Shown here: piece after piece, positions 60,524-64,000 of the stretch
How positions within the stretch are numbered: the stretch's first letter is position 1
How the letters are laid out: each line of letters starts with the position of its first letter
NCBI GenBank assembly: GCA_022778545.1
Contig: JALFDW010000033.1
Coordinates: forward strand, 1 to 64,000
Source: a bacterium
GTDB taxonomy: Bacteria; Bacillota; Clostridia; Christensenellales; CAG-138
Direction: 5' to 3'
Length of the DNA: 64,000 nt
Program-made: the position numbers and the translations under genes
The notes under the pieces: model-generated
What the model was told of the DNA's origin: nothing
The model's database searches: none
Seen by the model: only the letters and a program-made list of their open reading frames with translations

Positions 60524-60541
60524 GCGCTCATGGATAAGAGC

Positions 60542-60571
60542 AAAAAAAGAAGGGCATCGCCCTTCTTTTTT
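60542..60571. terminator. Bidirectional terminator
   Basis: AAAAAAGAAGGGC-atc-GCCCTTCTTTTTT, a 13-bp stem flanked by A and T runs, serving the convergent membrane-protein and DUF1540 genes. Confidence 0.9.
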
Positions 60572-60577
60572 GCCGCG

Positions 60578-60751
60578 TTACTTCGCCTTGTAGCTTCCGC
60601 AGAGGCTCTCGTCGCACGGTTCGCCGGTGTGGCAGCCGCACTGCGGTTCGACCTCGATCCGAGAAAGCTCACAGTCCGTGCCGCGCATGTTGTAGCGGCA
60701 GCTTGTTACACGGCAGCCAATGGTCTGGCTTCCAGCCTTCATTTCGGCCAT
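60578..60751 (-). CDS. DUF1540-domain small cysteine-rich protein
   Basis: 57 aa starting at MAEMKAG after GGGGAGG. The single DUF1540 domain covers most of it: GCRVTSCRYNMRGTDCELSRIEVEPQCGCHTGEPCDESLCGSYK. Eight cysteines suggest metal binding. The family is common in spore-forming Clostridia, where the domain's function is unknown. Confidence 0.88.
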   Translation of the reverse strand: MAEMKAGSQTIGCRVTSCRYNMRGTDCELSRIEVEPQCGCHTGEPCDESLCGSYKAK

Positions 60752-60874
60752 CTTCTTAATCCTCCCCTTCATTGGTTGGCCTTAGTATGTGCAGCCGAGC
60801 GCAGGCCATGCAGGAAGATTTTTCAAATTAATAAAAGGCGGCAGAAGCCGCCTTTCTTTTAATTGTAATTGAAG

Positions 60875-62596
60875 TTAGAAGATCCTGTACGCGCAGTAGA
60901 AATACTTGCGCCAGTAGTCCGTCTTGAAGGAGCGGCGTACGACCTCGCCCTGGCCGGAGGAAGCGTCCACCATGGTGCTGTCGCTGATGGCGATGCCCAC
61001 ATGGCCCTTGGAGGAGGACATGCGGAAGACGATCACATCGCCCTTGCGGATGTCGCTCATGGAGGAGATCTTCTTGTACTTCGTGACGCTGCGCCAGGCC
61101 TTGCTCGTCATGTAGCTCTGCTTCACGCCGGCCTGGTTCAGGCACCAGTACACAAAGCCGGAGCAATCGAACTTGCTTGGGCCCTTCGCACCCGTGCGGT
61201 ACGGGCAGCCGAGCTTGCTGAGCGCGATCTCCACGAACTTGTCCGCGGAAGCGCCGCTTGATACGCTGCCCGAAGGGTTCGAGGTGGAGGAGGGCTTCGG
61301 CGTGGAGGCGGGGCCGGCTGTTGCGGCGGGCGTGTCCGAAGCCGCGGCTTTTGCGCTGCCGGAACGCAGCACGGAGAGCGTCTGCCGGCCGACCTTGCCA
61401 TCCACGGTGAGGCCGTTGCGCTTCTGGAAGGCGCGCACGGCGGCTTCCGTGCCGGAACCGAAATAGCCATCCGCGGAATCGAGGTAGTTGAGGCTCTTGA
61501 GCAGCTTCTGCACGCTCTTGACCGTCTCGCCGCTCATGCCGATCATGAGCGCGTTGGCCTGCGCGTCGGAGGACATGAGCGCTTCCTTCGTTTGCGGGCC
61601 GATATGCCCGTCCGGAATGAGGCCGTTGAGCTCCTGGAACAGCTTCACAGCCGCAAGGGTATCGCGGCCGAACGTGCCGTCCGGCTCCGTGGTGAGGTAG
61701 GCGAGATTGTAGAGCCGCTTCTGATATTTAAGCACATCGTCGCTCTTTTCGCCGTAGGCGAGGGATTTTGCGATGGCCTCCTCGCTGTAGAGCATTTCGC
61801 GCGTCTGCACGCCGATCATGCCGTCCACGTCAAGGTGGTTGCGATCCTGGAATTCCTTTACGGCCGCGGCGGTTTCATCCCCGAAATAGCCGGTGGCTTT
61901 TTTCATGTAATCAAGCTCGACGAGGCGCTTCTGCAATTCCTTGACGTCCGTGCCCTCGTCGCCGACCGTGACCATATAGGGCAGCGCGTCCGCCCGCATC
62001 AGGCAGTCATAGGTTTCCTCGCCGATGTAGCCGTCCACCGTGAGCCCGTGGCGGCGCTGGAAGATCTCCACGGCTTCCTTGGTGATGCTGCCGTAATATT
62101 CCGTGGGTTCATCGTAATCCATGTAGCCGAGCTCCATCAGGCGCTCCTGCACGGCCATGACCTGCGCGCCGGTTGCCCCTTTGCCAAGCATCACGGGCGT
62201 GGGCGTGGGGACGGGCGTTGCGGAAGGATGCGGCGTGGGTGTGGGCGCAGGGGTGCTGAACGTGCCCGCAAGGTCGATATAATCCGCAGAGGGTGCGCTG
62301 TTCCCGATCTCTGCGGGCTCCGCTGCGGCGAGCCCGCCCTCCGTGGCGGACGCCTTCGGGTGCTTGCCTGCCGTTGCGAGGCAGAGCACCGGAACGGTGA
62401 TGATGACAAGCGCAAGTACGGCGCATGCCGCAAGCGTGCGCGGCTCGCGCCGCTTGAGGTTCTGCCCCGTGCGCCGGAGCAGGCCGGAAATGCCGCCCGC
62501 GCGCCGGAAGCGGCGCAGGGAAGCCCGCATACGCATGGCGGCGCGGCCAAAGCCCCGAAGGACGGAGGCTTTTATTTTTTTCCAATCGAATTTCAT
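60875..62596 (-). CDS. Membrane-anchored NlpC/P60 cell-wall hydrolase with four peptidoglycan-binding domains
   Basis: 573 aa from MKFDWKK. A basic N terminus and one membrane helix (about 52-74, LAACAVLALVIITVPVLCLAT) lead to a Pro/Thr-rich spacer (PTPTPHPSATPVPTPTP), four PG_binding_1 domains at about 130-430 (LMELGYMDYDEPTEYYGSITKEAVEIFQRRHGLTVDGYIG and three relatives), a Ser/Pro linker and a C-terminal NlpC/P60 domain. Catalytic Cys lies in FDCSGFVYW and His in KGHVGIAI. It cleaves stem peptides outside the membrane. The longer ORF start overlaps the SPFH promoter and is rejected. A minus-strand TATAAT lies at about 62660. Confidence 0.92.
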   Translation of the reverse strand: MKFDWKKIKASVLRGFGRAAMRMRASLRRFRRAGGISGLLRRTGQNLKRREPRTLAACAVLALVIITVPVLCLATAGKHPKASATEGGLAAAEPAEIGNSAPSADYIDLAGTFSTPAPTPTPHPSATPVPTPTPVMLGKGATGAQVMAVQERLMELGYMDYDEPTEYYGSITKEAVEIFQRRHGLTVDGYIGEETYDCLMRADALPYMVTVGDEGTDVKELQKRLVELDYMKKATGYFGDETAAAVKEFQDRNHLDVDGMIGVQTREMLYSEEAIAKSLAYGEKSDDVLKYQKRLYNLAYLTTEPDGTFGRDTLAAVKLFQELNGLIPDGHIGPQTKEALMSSDAQANALMIGMSGETVKSVQKLLKSLNYLDSADGYFGSGTEAAVRAFQKRNGLTVDGKVGRQTLSVLRSGSAKAAASDTPAATAGPASTPKPSSTSNPSGSVSSGASADKFVEIALSKLGCPYRTGAKGPSKFDCSGFVYWCLNQAGVKQSYMTSKAWRSVTKYKKISSMSDIRKGDVIVFRMSSSKGHVGIAISDSTMVDASSGQGEVVRRSFKTDYWRKYFYCAYRIF

Positions 62597-62790
62597 AGGC
62601 AAAATCATCCTGTCGTCCGCACGGCGGCACAGCCGCGCTGCGGTTGATCGTATTGCCATTATACCATAACCCGCGCCGGATTTGGTTTGAATATTCGGTA
62701 AACAAGCAGGAGAGTGGGCACCGGGTTTGCCATTTTGTTGCGTTTTTTGCAGGATTTTCACAAGCGTGTCCTTCCAGAGGGAGCGAAGAA

Positions 62791-62799
62791 TGGTATAAT
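62791..62799 (+). promoter_or_regulatory. Extended -10 promoter of the SPFH gene
   Basis: TGGTATAAT is an extended -10 element with a poor -35, 94 nt upstream of the start codon. Confidence 0.5.
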
Positions 62800-62892
62800 G
62801 ATGCGTAACGGGGCGGTAATTTTCAAAAGAAAGCGCCGGGAGAGCGCCCCCGGAACGTGGCAGGCGCGCCGCAAACTGGAAGGAGTTCAAAC

Positions 62893-63786
62893 ATGTTTCG
62901 CAACAAACAGGGCAATATTTCCGTCGGCAAGATCATTTTAACGGCCGTGGTGGCCATCCTTGTGCTTTCCGTCGTGTTCGGGAGCTTCGTGGTGATCCCC
63001 GCGGGCCACACGGGCGTGGTGGTGACGCTCGGCAAGGTGAGCGACCAGGTGCTGCAGGAGGGCATCCACTTCAAGTTCCCCTTCGCGCAGGAGATCGTGC
63101 AGATCGACAACCGCATCGTGAAGCTTGAGGTCAGCACGGAAGCGTTCAGCAAGGATTTGCAGACTGTGACCACGGTGCTTGCGGTGAACTATCGTATCTC
63201 AAAAAACATGAGCTACTCGATTTACAAGGAAGTGGGCGCGGCGTTTGAGGAGGTGCTCGTTTCCCCGGCGGTGAACGAGGCGCTCAAGGCCGTCGTCGCG
63301 AAGTATACGGCAAGCGACCTTGTGGCGAGCCGCAACGAGGTGAGCATGGAGCTCGACAGCGAGCTGAACGGCAAGCTGAACGCGCGCGGCATCTTCATTG
63401 AGGATCTCAACATCATCGACTGGGACTTCTCGCCGGAATACATCGCGGCGGTGGAGGCCAAGCAGGTGGCGGAGCAGACGCTCATCAAGACCAGGACCGA
63501 GCAGGAGCAGCAGATCGTGATCGCGGAGGCGGAAGCGCAGAAGAAGGTCATCGCTGCCAATGCGGAAGCGGAAAGCGCGCTCATCGCCGCGGAGGCGGAG
63601 GCTAAGCGCATCAAGCTTGAGGCGGAGGCCCAGGCCGAGGCGAACCGTATCCTTGCCGAATCCGTGACGGATGCGCTCATCCGCTATCAGACCATCGACA
63701 AATGGAACGGCCAGCTGCCGCAGGTCTCCCTCAGCGGGAACGACGCAACGCCCGTCATCGGTGTGACGCTGCCGGAACAGGAATAA
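62893..63786 (+). CDS. SPFH/prohibitin-family membrane protein
   Basis: 297 aa from the Met after AAGGAG. One N-terminal membrane helix (about 12-32) is followed by the SPFH domain (VVIPAGHTGVVVTLGKVSDQVLQEGIHFKFPFAQEIVQIDNRI) and a long Ala/Glu coiled coil (about 190-265, EAEAQKKVIAANAEAESALIAAEAEAKRIKLEAEAQAEANRILAES). It matches prohibitin/HflC-like scaffolds that organise membrane proteases or domains. No FtsH or HflK partner lies nearby. Divergent from the NlpC/P60 gene. Confidence 0.9.
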   Translation: MFRNKQGNISVGKIILTAVVAILVLSVVFGSFVVIPAGHTGVVVTLGKVSDQVLQEGIHFKFPFAQEIVQIDNRIVKLEVSTEAFSKDLQTVTTVLAVNYRISKNMSYSIYKEVGAAFEEVLVSPAVNEALKAVVAKYTASDLVASRNEVSMELDSELNGKLNARGIFIEDLNIIDWDFSPEYIAAVEAKQVAEQTLIKTRTEQEQQIVIAEAEAQKKVIAANAEAESALIAAEAEAKRIKLEAEAQAEANRILAESVTDALIRYQTIDKWNGQLPQVSLSGNDATPVIGVTLPEQE

Positions 63787-63809
63787 CAAAGGGAATGAAT
63801 GGAAGGGGG

Positions 63810-64000
63810 CGGATGAGAGCATCCGCCCCTTGGCTATACAGACGGCATTTTCTTTTATGCTGCTGGATGTCCTCTCGGAGGGAATGTGTGTAGGGGCGAT
63901 GCCCCGCCTTATATAACCAACGCCTGCATTGGGGCGTTCTTGCCTCTCCCCTCGGGAGAGGTGGCAATGCCGTTAGGCATTGACGGAGAGGGGGTATCGC
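63810..64000. repeat. Intergenic repeat cluster 16 (H, F) at the right edge
   Basis: A short hairpin (ggggcggatgagagcatccgcccc) that probably terminates the SPFH gene, then a partial C/H (gtgtaggggcgatgccccgcc) and an F copy (gcctctcccctcgggagaggtggcaatgccgttaggcattgacggagaggggg). It resembles cluster 1 at the left edge. No gene. Confidence 0.85.

Overview
The window is a dense, GC-rich (roughly 60 %) bacterial chromosome segment from an anaerobic, Gram-positive-type member of the Clostridia. The evidence is a single-polypeptide NifJ pyruvate:ferredoxin oxidoreductase, Fe-S L-serine dehydratase (SdaAA/SdaAB), a ThiT thiamine transporter, clostridial-type DUF6179/DUF6323 and DUF1540 genes, an SH3b-sortase B-like protein, strong AGGAGG ribosome binding sites and TTGACA/TATAAT promoters. 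A gut Christensenellales-like lineage is my inference and is not proved by the sequence. There is no prophage, plasmid, CRISPR array or complete transposase gene.

Layout. 0.1-6.2 kb: nifJ (minus), then an RpiR regulator with palindromic operators and a PHP phosphoesterase. 6.9-10.3 kb: a three-gene zinc-ribbon/membrane operon (minus) and dnaN (plus), separated by a DnaA-box cluster with a DnaA-trio, which is a good oriC candidate although dnaA is not beside it. 11-16 kb: SH3b-sortase, a small membrane protein, cysS and a DUF815 ATPase carrying a perfect parS. 16-23 kb: murG, a THUMP-type RNA methyltransferase, a CoA-transferase pair, a second perfect parS, parA-parB and a small lipoprotein. 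23-32.8 kb: ModE-like regulator, esterase, GH3 glucosaminidase, bipA, TPP-riboswitch-controlled thiT, M23/G5 peptidase, FmdB-like zinc ribbon and murA. 33-39.7 kb: an AT-richer GNAT gene, barstar homologue, sdaAA/sdaAB, a tandem-domain RluA pseudouridine synthase, an rRNA-type methyltransferase and CvpA. 39.8-49.7 kb: DUF5711, two lipid kinases, dapF, TSCPD, M28 peptidase, DUF6179/DUF6323, a lone CheY, nucleoside phosphorylase, ribokinase and a flavodoxin-fold oxidoreductase. 50-64 kb: alcohol dehydrogenase, CorC/CNNM, an internally deleted AAA ATPase, uridine kinase, AI-2E transporter, tRNA-Thr with a duplicated 3' end, a candidate structured RNA, trmO, tspO, ppa, an AT-richer secreted/membrane pair, DUF1540, an NlpC/P60 hydrolase and an SPFH protein.

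Functional themes are envelope building and remodelling (murG, murA, dapF, NlpC/P60, M23, GH3, sortase, CvpA), origin segregation (oriC candidate, dnaN, parABS), pyruvate/CoA/serine fermentation (nifJ, CoA-transferase, sdaA) and RNA modification (TrmO, RluA tandem, two methyltransferases).

The most unusual feature is a modular family of short intergenic repeats. At least eight palindromic or directional blocks recur in a preferred order at about 17 loci and fill almost every longer gap. A heptamer array (ATTGACA)n within the set abuts gene 3' ends and in places supplies the stop codon, and in two genes the repeats have become part of the coding sequence.

All calls were made by eye from sequence and the ORF track. 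No database search was run.
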